From assembly GCF_018607995.1 (NCBI RefSeq), contig NZ_JABBAL010000017.1, forward strand, positions 1 through 64,000: DNA of 64,000 nucleotides, read 5' to 3'. Below the pieces are notes generated by a model. That model was not told the DNA's origin, did no database searches, and saw only the letters and a program-made list of their open reading frames with translations. The DNA is from Planktotalea sp. Its GTDB lineage: Bacteria > Pseudomonadota > Alphaproteobacteria > Rhodobacterales > Rhodobacteraceae. The number at the start of each line of letters is the position of its first letter. The stretch's first letter is position 1. Both the position numbers and the translations under genes were made by a program. This document shows positions 29,255 to 38,779 of this stretch, piece by piece.

Positions 29255-30274
29255 TTAACTCAAAGTCCAAGGCAACGTGTCGAGATCGACATTACCGCCC
29301 GTAAGAATGACACCGACGCGCTTGCCTCCGAACCGGTCTTTGTTCTTCAAAATCGTGGCGAGCGTCACCGCCGAGCTCGCCTCCATTACAACGCGCAAAT
29401 GCTTCCAAGTCAGTTTCATTGCATCGATGATTTCCTCTTCAGACGCAGTCAGAATGTCGGTCACGTGGTTACTCACGAAATGCCACGTGCCTTCTTTCAG
29501 TGGCACCAACAATCCATCCGCAATCGTCTTGGGCGCATCATCCGCAATGATATATCCCGCTTTGAAACTGCGCATGGCGTCGTCCGCTTGCTCAGGTTCT
29601 GCCGCGATGATCTGCACCTCAGGAGCCATATGCGAGAGCGTCAAGCATGTGCCTGAAATCATCCCGCCACCACCAATCGGTGCCATGGCGATATCAAGTC
29701 CGTCGACCTGCTCCATAAACTCGCGCGCGCAAGTCCCCTGCCCAGCGATCACACGCGGATCGTTGTAGGGATGCACGAAATCACCGCCCGTCGCCGCTTG
29801 CACCTTCCCGAATGTCGCCTCGCGCGAGGTTGTAGATGGTTCGCACTCTGTGATGATCCCACCATAACGGCGCACCGTGTCTTTCTTGGCTTGCGGTGCA
29901 GTGCTCGGCATTACCACATTGCACGGAATTCCGCGCAGCATTGCCGCATAACTCAGGCAAGACGCATGATTGCCAGAACTATGTGTCGCAACACCATGCT
30001 TTGCCTGCTCATCGCTCAAGCCGAACACAGCATTGCTCGCACCGCGCACTTTGAACGCGCCCGGTTCTTGGAAGTTCTCGCACTTAAAGAACAGCTCTGC
30101 ACCTGTCAGTTCATTGAGGAATTTCGATGTGCGTACGGGTGTCCGGTTGATATGCGGTTTGATCCTCTCATGCGCCTCAAGCATGTCTTCAAACGTAGGA
30201 ATATACATCTGCTTAGGCTCCATACCGATAGAATTCTTGCGCGGCACCCACGCCAGAGCCGAGCTTGATATCAA
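29255..30274 (-). CDS. bhcB: Beta-hydroxyaspartate dehydratase (PLP, serine/threonine dehydratase fold)
   Basis: KCENFQEPGAFKVRGASNAVFGL, THSSGNHASCLSYAA, APIGGGGMISGTCLTLSH; bhc synteny. Start likely downstream of the ORF-track start, at MEPKQMYIPTF. Confidence 0.85.
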   Translation of the reverse strand: MISSSALAWVPRKNSIGMEPKQMYIPTFEDMLEAHERIKPHINRTPVRTSKFLNELTGAELFFKCENFQEPGAFKVRGASNAVFGLSDEQAKHGVATHSSGNHASCLSYAAMLRGIPCNVVMPSTAPQAKKDTVRRYGGIITECEPSTTSREATFGKVQAATGGDFVHPYNDPRVIAGQGTCAREFMEQVDGLDIAMAPIGGGGMISGTCLTLSHMAPEVQIIAAEPEQADDAMRSFKAGYIIADDAPKTIADGLLVPLKEGTWHFVSNHVTDILTASEEEIIDAMKLTWKHLRVVMEASSAVTLATILKNKDRFGGKRVGVILTGGNVDLDTLPWTLS

Positions 30275-31379
30275 GACCCAAGTCCTTCATCACCATCTCC
30301 GCCACGCCAAGACCAGAAAGCATCATCGCATCCGTCAACATCCCCAAATGCCCGATACGAAACACCTTGCCTGCAACTTCGCCAAGCCCAACACCAAACG
30401 CCATGCCATACTGCTCATCTGCACGGGTCACGATATCGGTCGCATTGAACCCTTCAGGGGTGCGGATGGCAGAGACACTATCAGAGTATAGCTCTGGAGC
30501 GTTGGCGCAAAGCTCTAGCCCCCAAGCCTCCACCGCGCGGCGTACACCTTTCGCAATACGAGTATGACGCGCAAACACATTCTCCAGCCCTTCCGCTTCG
30601 ATCATCTCAATCGAGCGTTTCAAGCCATTCATCAAACCAACTGGCGGCGTGTAGGGAAACGCGTCGGCAGCATATCCCTTCTCCATATCGCGAATATCAA
30701 AGAAGGTACGTAGGAGCGTGGCAGTCTCAACAGCAGCACGCGCTTTGTCGGAAAACCCAACAATCGCGAGACCTGCAGGAAGCATAAACCCCTTCTGCGA
30801 ACCCGTCACTGCAACATCAACACCCCATTCATCCATGCGAAAATCCATGGACCCGATGGAAGATACCCCATCCACAAAGAATAGCGCTGGATGCGCGGCA
30901 GCGTCGAGCGCTTTGCGCACGCCAGCGATATCAGACTTAACGCCTGTCGCAGTTTCATTATGGGTCGTAAGCACAGCTTTGATGCTGTGATCTGTATCGG
31001 CTTGCAAGATCGCCTCATACTCAGCCACAGGCAGGCCATCGCCCCACGCAGCTTCAACAATCTGCACGTCCAAGCCATGACGCTCGCACATATCGATCCA
31101 GCGATGCGAGAACATACCGTTGCGCGCGACGAGGACCTTATCGCCAACGGACAGCGTGTTGGTCAGCGTCGTTTCCCAACCACCTGTACCAGTCGATGGG
31201 AAAATAAAGATATGCGCGTTCTCGGATTTCAAAACGCGGCGAACGCCATCAAGACAAGGGTGTAGGATACCACTAAAGACGGGCGAGCGATGATCGATTG
31301 TAGGCATATGGCACGCAAGACGGATCTCCTCTGGCATGTTCGTTGGACCGGGTATGAAGACAGGGTTTTGAAAACTCAT
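30213..31379 (-). CDS. bhcA: Aspartate-glyoxylate aminotransferase
   Basis: Class V aminotransferase: FIPGPTNMPEEIRLACHMPTIDHRSPVFS, FFVDGVSSIGSMDFRMDEWGVDVAVTGSQKGFMLPAGL; start 31379 (MSFQNPVF). Confidence 0.87.
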   Translation of the reverse strand: MSFQNPVFIPGPTNMPEEIRLACHMPTIDHRSPVFSGILHPCLDGVRRVLKSENAHIFIFPSTGTGGWETTLTNTLSVGDKVLVARNGMFSHRWIDMCERHGLDVQIVEAAWGDGLPVAEYEAILQADTDHSIKAVLTTHNETATGVKSDIAGVRKALDAAAHPALFFVDGVSSIGSMDFRMDEWGVDVAVTGSQKGFMLPAGLAIVGFSDKARAAVETATLLRTFFDIRDMEKGYAADAFPYTPPVGLMNGLKRSIEMIEAEGLENVFARHTRIAKGVRRAVEAWGLELCANAPELYSDSVSAIRTPEGFNATDIVTRADEQYGMAFGVGLGEVAGKVFRIGHLGMLTDAMMLSGLGVAEMVMKDLGLDIKLGSGVGAAQEFYRYGA

Positions 31380-31553
31380 GATGCTTCTCCTAACAAAGGT
31401 TGTATCCTTGTTAGACAGCCTAAGCGCACTTGGAAATTTTTTCGAAAACAACACCAGATGCATCAAAATCAGAAAAAGTTGTTTATTTTCAAACTATTGA
31501 TTTTTTCATATTATGAATGTTAATTTCATAAAATTCCAAATGAGGTAATTTTC

Positions 31554-32381
31554 GTGCCCAAACCATCCGATTCTGAGATACCCCGCACCCGTGGTCGACC
31601 ACGCGCGTTCAATGAAAAGACAGAGCAGAACACGATCAAATCCCTTGATCGCGCACTTGGCGTTCTTAAGGAACTCGCTCAAATCGAAAGCGCGACGCTC
31701 AGTGAACTCGCCACCGTTATGAAGGAATCTCCCGCCACGCTCTACCGCGTGCTCACCACATTTGCGTTGCATGGTATAGCCGAAATGGATCAGACGGCGC
31801 AAACATGGCACATTGGGCCAGAGGCCTATCAGATCGGGTCTGCCTTCTTGCGGCGCACCAGTCTGATCGATGTCTCGCGCCCCATTTTGCGTAAGCTCAT
31901 GCAGGAAACTGGTGAAACAGCGAACTTGGGGATTGAAAAGAACGGCTCGGTTTTCTTCATGTCACAGGTTGAAACCAACACCCCCATTCGTGCCTTTTTC
32001 CCACCCGGAACGCTGTCTGAGATGCACGCTTCCGGCATCGGTAAAGCCTTGCTCGCACATATGGATGAAACGCGCCTCAAACGCTTTGTCGCGCGTGGGT
32101 TGCAAACGTTTACGCCCCACACATTGGCGACGCCTGAAAGCTTGGCTGCGGATATGGTGATCACACGCGAACGCGGATATGCGCTTGATGATCAGGAAAA
32201 GAACCTCGGGATGCGCTGTATCGCAGCACCTATCCAAGATGCATATGGTGAGGTGATTGCGGGCATCTCAGTCTCAGGACCAACCACCCGTGTGAGCACG
32301 GATCACATCGAGACATTGGCTAAATCTGTCATGCTTGCGGCGCGAGATGTGTCGAACGCGCTCGGGGCGAAGTTTTCGTAA
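31554..32381 (+). CDS. bhcR: IclR-family regulator of the beta-hydroxyaspartate cycle
   Basis: IclR HTH and effector domains; divergent from bhcA. GTG start. Confidence 0.82.
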   Translation: MPKPSDSEIPRTRGRPRAFNEKTEQNTIKSLDRALGVLKELAQIESATLSELATVMKESPATLYRVLTTFALHGIAEMDQTAQTWHIGPEAYQIGSAFLRRTSLIDVSRPILRKLMQETGETANLGIEKNGSVFFMSQVETNTPIRAFFPPGTLSEMHASGIGKALLAHMDETRLKRFVARGLQTFTPHTLATPESLAADMVITRERGYALDDQEKNLGMRCIAAPIQDAYGEVIAGISVSGPTTRVSTDHIETLAKSVMLAARDVSNALGAKFS

Positions 32382-32403
32382 CCATCGTAAACCACCAGCA
32401 ACG

Positions 32404-32438
32404 CAAAAAGGGCACTTCGTTCCCAAAGCGCCCTTTCT
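32404..32438. terminator. Hairpin terminator between convergent bhcR and csp
   Basis: Minus strand AAAGGGCGCTT TGGGAACG AAGTGCCCTTTTT. Confidence 0.7.
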
Positions 32439-32475
32439 AACAATTTACTTTCACAACCCTCGAAAGGGTACTGAC

Positions 32476-32682
32476 TTATGCCAGAGCGATGTTGATCGCT
32501 GCCTCACGACCATCACGGCCAGGCTCGATGTCAAAAGTAACTTTCTGGTTGTCAGCAAGACCTGTCAGGCCGGAACGCTCAACTGCAGAGATGTGTACGA
32601 ACACGTCTTTGCTGCCGCCGTCTGGCGCGATGAAGCCGAAGCCTTTTGTAGTGTTAAACCATTTTACGGTGCCAGTAGCCAT
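32476..32682 (-). CDS. Cold-shock domain protein
   Basis: [39 protein letters not shown]; start 32682. Confidence 0.95.
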   Translation of the reverse strand: MATGTVKWFNTTKGFGFIAPDGGSKDVFVHISAVERSGLTGLADNQKVTFDIEPGRDGREAAINIALA

Positions 32683-32920
32683 CGTAATTCTCCTAATATA
32701 CTGCCCACGGAATGCGGCAGGTCGGCTAGTCAGTGCAAGATCGAAACTGAGCCGTAAAAGAGGAGCAGTAGGGTCGATAGTGGTAACGTCGCATCCGTCA
32801 TATACGAAAGGTACCTCCATTTTGCAAGGGATTCGACTTTTACGGTTAGCAGCGCACGCTAAAAAATTATCGGAACACGCGCCACAGCAGGAAAATGCGT
32901 CGATCTGTAAACCAAGTTTT

Positions 32921-33745
32921 CTACAAACCTAATGGCGCGTGACGGTTCACATCTTTGTAAAGCAAGTATCGGAATGGGCCAGGTCCACCAGCGTAACATG
33001 CTTGCGGGCAGAAGGCTCGGAGCCACATAAAATCACCCGGGCCCACTTCAACCCAATCAGAGTTGAGTTTGTACGCAGCCTTGCCTTCAAGCACATAAAG
33101 CCCGTGTTCCATCACATGGGTTTCCATAAATGGTATCACATTTCCAGGCATAAGTGTCACAATCGTCACGTGCATATCGTGACGCATGTCACTTGGGTCA
33201 ACGAAGCGAGTCGTCGCCCAACCGCCATTCGTGTCCGGCATTACAGTTAGTGCAATGTCGTTCTCATTCGCAATAATTGGATCAGGTGCATCAAGGCCAC
33301 CAACAGCGACGTAAGCCTTTCTAAGCCAGTGGAACCGTGCAGTTTTTGCACAATCGTTAATCAGCGTCCACTCCATCCCTGCAGGCAGATAGGCATAGCC
33401 ACCCGCTTGCAGAACATGGTTTTGACCCATGAAACTTACAGTCACTTCGCCCTCTACAACGAACAAAACACCCTGCGCAGTCTTATCAAGCTCTGCACGT
33501 TGACTGCCGCCGCCCGGCTGCACTTCCATAATGTATTGCGAGAAGGTTTCCGCGAAACCCGTCATAGGACGCGCAATCACCCACAGGCGGGTTTTGTCCC
33601 AAAATGGCAGAAAGCTGGTCACGATGTCCCGCATCGTGCTGGCAGGCAGGAAGGCATAAGCCTCAGTAAAGACCGCTTGGCTTGTCAGCATTTCCTGCTG
33701 CCCCGGATGCCCGCCACTGGGTGCGAAATATGTACGTTTTGTCAT
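32921..33745 (-). CDS. allE: (S)-ureidoglycine aminohydrolase (bicupin)
   Basis: YlbA/AllE-like bicupin: [90 protein letters not shown]; start 33745. Confidence 0.83.
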   Translation of the reverse strand: MTKRTYFAPSGGHPGQQEMLTSQAVFTEAYAFLPASTMRDIVTSFLPFWDKTRLWVIARPMTGFAETFSQYIMEVQPGGGSQRAELDKTAQGVLFVVEGEVTVSFMGQNHVLQAGGYAYLPAGMEWTLINDCAKTARFHWLRKAYVAVGGLDAPDPIIANENDIALTVMPDTNGGWATTRFVDPSDMRHDMHVTIVTLMPGNVIPFMETHVMEHGLYVLEGKAAYKLNSDWVEVGPGDFMWLRAFCPQACYAGGPGPFRYLLYKDVNRHAPLGL

Positions 33746-33924
33746 GACGGGCTCCAAAGAAGTGTTGCGATAAGCCTGACGGGTCAGCCCCCAAGCGCCA
33801 AGCATATGTTTCGCTAAAGCAACCTTCTGAATTATTTGAAAATCTCTGGCCGGCGTTTTGTTTTTTCAATTAGAACGCGCAGAGACTTCGACTATCCAAT
33901 TGGCGCACATTTCTGTTTGTTGTT

Positions 33925-34632
33925 TTGCGGCCTTGCACTATCTTGGCGTCGGATAAGGGATTAGGAGTGGGCGCGTTGGCGGAGCAAAGTGCAAAGCAAC
34001 TGACCACAGTACGCGACAGGTTGCGTGTGCAAACCCGCGACGTTCATGAACAACTGCATCATCATTCCACCTTCGTCGATCTGTTCAAGAACACCATTTC
34101 ATTTGACGACTACAAAGCTCTCATTCTGCGGTTTTATGGATTCTATGTTCCTCTGGAACGCGCGGTTGAGAGAGTATTTGCAGGCATGAGTAATGACGCA
34201 TCACCCTATTTCTACGAGACTCGGGCACATCATTTGAAAGTTGATCTGCTGGATCTAGGCTTTAGTCCCTCCGAGATAAAAAACGCGCCACTGTGCGACG
34301 ACGTCTTTAATGTGGTTTCAAAAACCTCGCTTGGCGGTGTGCTTTATGTGATTGAAGGGTCCACACTAGGGGCCGCCCCAATCGACCGCGCAGCGCAGCG
34401 TTTGCTAAGTGGAGACGTGCTCGATGGACGACACTTTTGGGCGTGGTGTAGATCCCAGAACAAGAACCGCTGGTCATTGACCAACGACTACATCGAAACC
34501 TTGGAAGCAAATGGGGTAGCTTTTGGTCATCTCGCAAAGGGTGCCAATGATACGTTCCAAGCCTTGGCTGATTGGCTCGCCCCTATAGATCACAACAACG
34601 TGGCAATCGACACCCGCGAGGTTTTTGCGTGA
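33925..34632 (+). CDS. Heme oxygenase (biliverdin-forming)
   Basis: LRVQTRDVHEQLHHHSTFVDLF ... GVLYVIEGSTLGAAPIDRAAQRLL; overlaps the bacteriophytochrome start. Real start may be GTG 33967. Confidence 0.82.
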   Translation: MRPCTILASDKGLGVGALAEQSAKQLTTVRDRLRVQTRDVHEQLHHHSTFVDLFKNTISFDDYKALILRFYGFYVPLERAVERVFAGMSNDASPYFYETRAHHLKVDLLDLGFSPSEIKNAPLCDDVFNVVSKTSLGGVLYVIEGSTLGAAPIDRAAQRLLSGDVLDGRHFWAWCRSQNKNRWSLTNDYIETLEANGVAFGHLAKGANDTFQALADWLAPIDHNNVAIDTREVFA

Positions 34633-36920
34633 GTGATGCAGACCAAGTCGATCTAACCGCCTGTGATCAGGAACCCATCCACTTAATTGGTGCGGTACAA
34701 CTTCATGGCGCTTTGATCGCTATCGATGCCAAGACCCACAACATTGACTACGTAAGCGAAAACACTGAGCACTTCGTTGGTTTCACTCCAGAGATGATCC
34801 TCGGAAAACCCCTATCCTATTTGATTGGCGAGGAAAATTCCGCACGCGTGCAGAAAATGTCACTACAGCCATCTACGCCAGAGCTGTTGAAACCTTGGTT
34901 CATTTCTTTCGAGCGCCCTGATGGAACAACGATCAACGCCGAATGCTTGCCCCATGGCAATGACGGCCATGTCATATTTGAATTTTTCGAACCTGAACCA
35001 ACACCTGCCCCTATGTGGGAGGATGAATTGTCCCGCCAAGCGGTGATTTCCGAACTGCTGAAAACCGGTGATCTAAACGATCTCGCCGACGCAAGCGCGC
35101 GTTTGATCCGCGATGTTATTGGCTTTGACCGGGTGATGATCTACAAATTCGCAGAGGACAAACATGGCGAGGTGATCGCGGAAAGCACCAATCGTGATGA
35201 CAGCTTTCTGGGCATGCACTACCCCGCCTCTGACATCCCTGATCCTGCCCGACGTCATTTTACGTTAAACGTCATGCGCTCAATCCCCGATATCAACAGT
35301 GCCCGCGTCCCCATTGTGAGCCGATCGGGTCAAATTGCGGATGCAGATTCTGCTGCGCCATTGGATCTCACCTTCTCTAAACTGCGCGCTGTGGCACCGA
35401 TGCATGTGCAATACCTCAACAACATGGGTGTTGGCGCGAGCATGTCGATTTCTTTGGTTACCAATAATGAGCTTTGGGGGCTTGTGGCGTGCCATCATTA
35501 CAGCAAACGCATCATTTCTTCGAGCCGCCTGCGCTTTGCAGAACTGTTGGGGAGCACTACGTCGACTTTGCTTCAAAACCTGGAGAACACAGCGCAGTTG
35601 CGTACAGGTATTCAAGCCGAAAAGATTGCTTTCTATATTGAACAGCAAGTTCGTTCAGGAAGAGCATTGCGCGATCTGATTGAGGAACAAGCCTCAAAGA
35701 TAATGACGCTGATTGACGTTCAAGGCATGTGTCTTGTTCTCGGGGGCGAAGTACTGCACGTTGGCAAAGTTCCAAAAGAACCATTGGATTTCACCTTCTT
35801 TTTTGACGAATTAAAAGAAGGCATTGCGACGACAGACCATCTGCCTTCGATCATTACGATGGATGAGAACCAAAAAGAGTGTGCAGCTGGCGCAGCTCTC
35901 TTGGACTTGTCCGATGATGGTGAAGATTATCTAGTATTCTTGCGGCAGAGCTATGATCAAACGATCAACTGGGCAGGCAAACCCGAGAAAATTGAAACCA
36001 TCGACGAAAACGGGATTAAAAGGCTGTCACCCCGAGGGTCTTTCGCCCTCTGGAGCCAGGAACGACGCGGCAGAAGCAAACCCTTTGATGAAATCATTCG
36101 CGATGCATTGCGCATCCTCAGGCGCGCACTCTTTGCACTCAATAGCCTTGAACGCAAACGGATCGCACTTAGAGCCCAGAAACAAGCTGAAGCCGAGGAA
36201 ATTCGCTTACGTCACGCATTACTCGATGCGGCACGCGCCAACTCTCTTGGGGAACTTGCTTCAGCAATTGCACACGAATTAAACCAGCCGCTGTCAGCGA
36301 TTGCGAACTACGTCAGCGCTTGCCGTCAAGAACTGCGCAACGCCAATGTGACGATCCCAGAGCGCGCAGGGGTTTTGATCGAAGACGCAGTTGTTGAAAC
36401 CGAACGTGCCGGGGATTTGGTGCGCCGCATACGAGATTTTATCACGCGCGGCGATCTGAACACGGAATACATCGATCTTAACAAAGTGATCCAGCAAGGC
36501 GTCGATCTTGCATTAGTGACGTGCCAATTGCCAAATCTTAAGGTCAATGTTCGACAAGATCTGACCATTTCAAAAGTGCTCGCCGATCCGGTTCAAATTG
36601 GTCAAGTCATACTAAATTTGGCGCGTAATAGCATCACTGCGATGAAACATTCTGACGATCAGATCTTAACAATAAGCGTCGCTCAGCAGACTGGTTTTGT
36701 CCAAGTGAGCGTATCAGATAGTGGCTCTGGAATTCCGGCAAACGTTGCAAAATACATCTTTGAGCCGTTTCACACCTCAACAACCAAAGGCATGGGAATA
36801 GGTCTGTCGCTATGTCGTTCGATCATCGAGGCACATTCCGGCAAGATTTGGTTTGAACCGTCCCAATCGGGCGCTATCTTTTTTTTCCAGCTCCCAATTT
36901 TAGAGAATGAAAATGGATAA
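34629..36920 (+). CDS. Bacteriophytochrome (PAS-GAF-PHY) with FixL-type histidine kinase output
   Basis: CDQEPIHLIGAVQLHGALIAI (biliverdin Cys region), HYPASDIPDPARRHF (GAF), PRGSFALWSQERRGRSKPF (PHY tongue), IAHELNQPLSAIANYVSACRQEL (H-box), MGIGLSLCRSIIEAHSG (G-box). GTG start coupled to heme oxygenase. Confidence 0.92.
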   Translation: MSDADQVDLTACDQEPIHLIGAVQLHGALIAIDAKTHNIDYVSENTEHFVGFTPEMILGKPLSYLIGEENSARVQKMSLQPSTPELLKPWFISFERPDGTTINAECLPHGNDGHVIFEFFEPEPTPAPMWEDELSRQAVISELLKTGDLNDLADASARLIRDVIGFDRVMIYKFAEDKHGEVIAESTNRDDSFLGMHYPASDIPDPARRHFTLNVMRSIPDINSARVPIVSRSGQIADADSAAPLDLTFSKLRAVAPMHVQYLNNMGVGASMSISLVTNNELWGLVACHHYSKRIISSSRLRFAELLGSTTSTLLQNLENTAQLRTGIQAEKIAFYIEQQVRSGRALRDLIEEQASKIMTLIDVQGMCLVLGGEVLHVGKVPKEPLDFTFFFDELKEGIATTDHLPSIITMDENQKECAAGAALLDLSDDGEDYLVFLRQSYDQTINWAGKPEKIETIDENGIKRLSPRGSFALWSQERRGRSKPFDEIIRDALRILRRALFALNSLERKRIALRAQKQAEAEEIRLRHALLDAARANSLGELASAIAHELNQPLSAIANYVSACRQELRNANVTIPERAGVLIEDAVVETERAGDLVRRIRDFITRGDLNTEYIDLNKVIQQGVDLALVTCQLPNLKVNVRQDLTISKVLADPVQIGQVILNLARNSITAMKHSDDQILTISVAQQTGFVQVSVSDSGSGIPANVAKYIFEPFHTSTTKGMGIGLSLCRSIIEAHSGKIWFEPSQSGAIFFFQLPILENENG

Positions 36921-37518
36921 AGACGCAGACAAATTTTCAATCTATGTTGTTGAAGACGATGACGCCGTCTCAAAGTCTCTGTGCGCACTTCTAACCGCAC
37001 ATGGGTTCGAAACGATCGCGTGTACTTCTGCCGAACAATTTTTAGACCACTACGACCCTGCCAAAAAAGCATTCATGATGCTGGATCTGCGTCTCCAGGG
37101 TATGTCCGGGCTTCAGCTTCAGACGCATTTGAACGCGCTGAACGTCAAAATCCCGATTGTGGTTGTAACAGGGCATGGCGACGTGCCTGTTGCAGTCCAA
37201 GCAATGCGCGCTGGGGCGGTTGACTTTATCGAAAAGCCTGCGAATGAGGACCGTATCCTCAAGGCTGTCGAAACCGCGTCGGGGCTGCTGTTTAACAAGC
37301 GACCTGCGATCGTTTCCAAAAAGATCGTCGCAGATCGACTTGAAAAATTGACCGATCGCGAACGCGAAGTGTTGCATCACCTTCTGCTTGGTAAGTTGAA
37401 CAAGGAAATCGCAAGTGAGCTGGACGTGAGCCAACGCACGGTCGAAGGTCATCGTTCGCGCATTCGCAACAAGATGCAGGCGCGTGGGATCGCCGATCTC
37501 ATTCGTATGGTTGGGTAG
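36907..37518 (+). CDS. FixJ-type response regulator (REC plus LuxR HTH)
   Basis: YVVEDDDAVSKSL, MMLDLRLQGMSGLQLQ, VTGHGDVPVAVQAMRAGAVDFIEKP, LTDREREVLHHLLLGKLNKEIASELDVSQRTVEGHRSRI. Confidence 0.92.
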   Translation: MKMDKDADKFSIYVVEDDDAVSKSLCALLTAHGFETIACTSAEQFLDHYDPAKKAFMMLDLRLQGMSGLQLQTHLNALNVKIPIVVVTGHGDVPVAVQAMRAGAVDFIEKPANEDRILKAVETASGLLFNKRPAIVSKKIVADRLEKLTDREREVLHHLLLGKLNKEIASELDVSQRTVEGHRSRIRNKMQARGIADLIRMVG

Positions 37519-37531
37519 AACGGAGATGCGT

Positions 37532-37551
37532 ATAAATACGTGCGTATTTAT
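37532..37551. repeat. Perfect dyad ATAAATACG-TG-CGTATTTAT
   Basis: Read directly; core AATACGTGCGTATT recurs at 40222..40235. Confidence 0.8.
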
Positions 37552-37933
37552 CCGAACTAGTGACTGTACTTAGGCACCCTTTAGTGTTTGTTTGGCGGGA
37601 TCGTCGAGACCCGTGTGGAGTTGTACGTCTTTGCCTATCTATTTTCGCCCCTTGCGGTGAATGGGCGGCTTTTTACAGCGCTTCAAATCTGAATTGTCGA
37701 GAGTGGGGACCCTCGGCATAGAGTGTTCGAAGAACCTGCGTGACGGCTTCTTTCAGGAAACCGAAATGTTGCGCCGTCCAACAATACTCTCAATATTTAC
37801 CCAATTATAATTACGTCTTAGGGTTAGCCACCCTTTGATTTGTCTTAAAGCGACACCGCAAAAACGCGGTTGAATTGAGTTGAAGTTCGCCTTCACAAGG
37901 CGCGTGGATACAAGGACTTTGGAGGGATCGTAA

Positions 37934-38779
37934 ATGTCCAGCAATCATAATTTGGCCCAAGACGGGCGGGCGCATGACGCGCTCCACTTTGACGTGTATG
38001 CGCGCAGCAAAACGAATATTTCGCGACTCAAAGCGCGTTTGCCAGATGAAATTGTCGCGAATCTCGCACGAGAAGTGATCCGTAGGGTCGTCTCCAAAGC
38101 AAGTGAAGTCGAAAATGTTGTCGCCGCCCCGAGCCAGAACACATTGGAAAAGCTGTCAGAGGCGCTGATTTCAAATGATGAACTTGCAGGTGCCAACCTA
38201 ATTTTGGAACTGCGATCTGAGGGCCAAAGCGAGGAAGCAATTTATCTATCTCACCTCGCCGCCGCCGCCCGTCTCCTTGGTGAATGGTGGGAAGAAGACC
38301 GCATAGATTTCAACAAGGTGACTTTGGGAACCGGCCGTATATTCGCGATAATGCGCGGGATGCGACATCTGTTTGAACCCGCGCCCATTGCCCAACACAA
38401 GACCGCCCTGTTCGCGTCCACCCCCGGTGAAGATCACACGCTCGGCGTGCGTATGGCCGCAGATCTTTTTCGTAAAGAGGGCTGGGATATCACCCTCAAA
38501 GTGGGTTTGGGCCATGACGCTTTGGTCGCAGAGATCGAGCAGTCAAATATCAGGATTATCGGCCTGTCCATCGGCGGCGAGCATTCTACCGAAGCGCTCA
38601 CGAAGTTGGTCGTCGCGCTCAACATTAACTGCCCGCATGTCTCAATCTTTGTGAGCGGTCAAAACATTGAGAGCGTGCAATCGATCTTAGATCTAATGGA
38701 GCTCTCTGGCACCGGAAGCGACATTGTCAGTGCACAGAAACAGTTGAACGATCTTTGGGATCAGCACGCGACGGCTTAG
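37934..38779 (+). CDS. B12-binding (SCHIC-type) AerR/PpaA-family regulator
   Basis: C-terminal cobalamin-binding-like fold with STPGEDHTLGVRMAADLFRKEGWDITLKVG (DxHxxG-like) adjacent to ppsR. Confidence 0.78.
   Translation: MSSNHNLAQDGRAHDALHFDVYARSKTNISRLKARLPDEIVANLAREVIRRVVSKASEVENVVAAPSQNTLEKLSEALISNDELAGANLILELRSEGQSEEAIYLSHLAAAARLLGEWWEEDRIDFNKVTLGTGRIFAIMRGMRHLFEPAPIAQHKTALFASTPGEDHTLGVRMAADLFRKEGWDITLKVGLGHDALVAEIEQSNIRIIGLSIGGEHSTEALTKLVVALNINCPHVSIFVSGQNIESVQSILDLMELSGTGSDIVSAQKQLNDLWDQHATA

Noticed and set aside
37842-37856. TGTCTTAAAGCGACA as a PpsR box upstream of the B12-binding gene
   Set aside because: Spacing is N9, not N12; does not fit the consensus.
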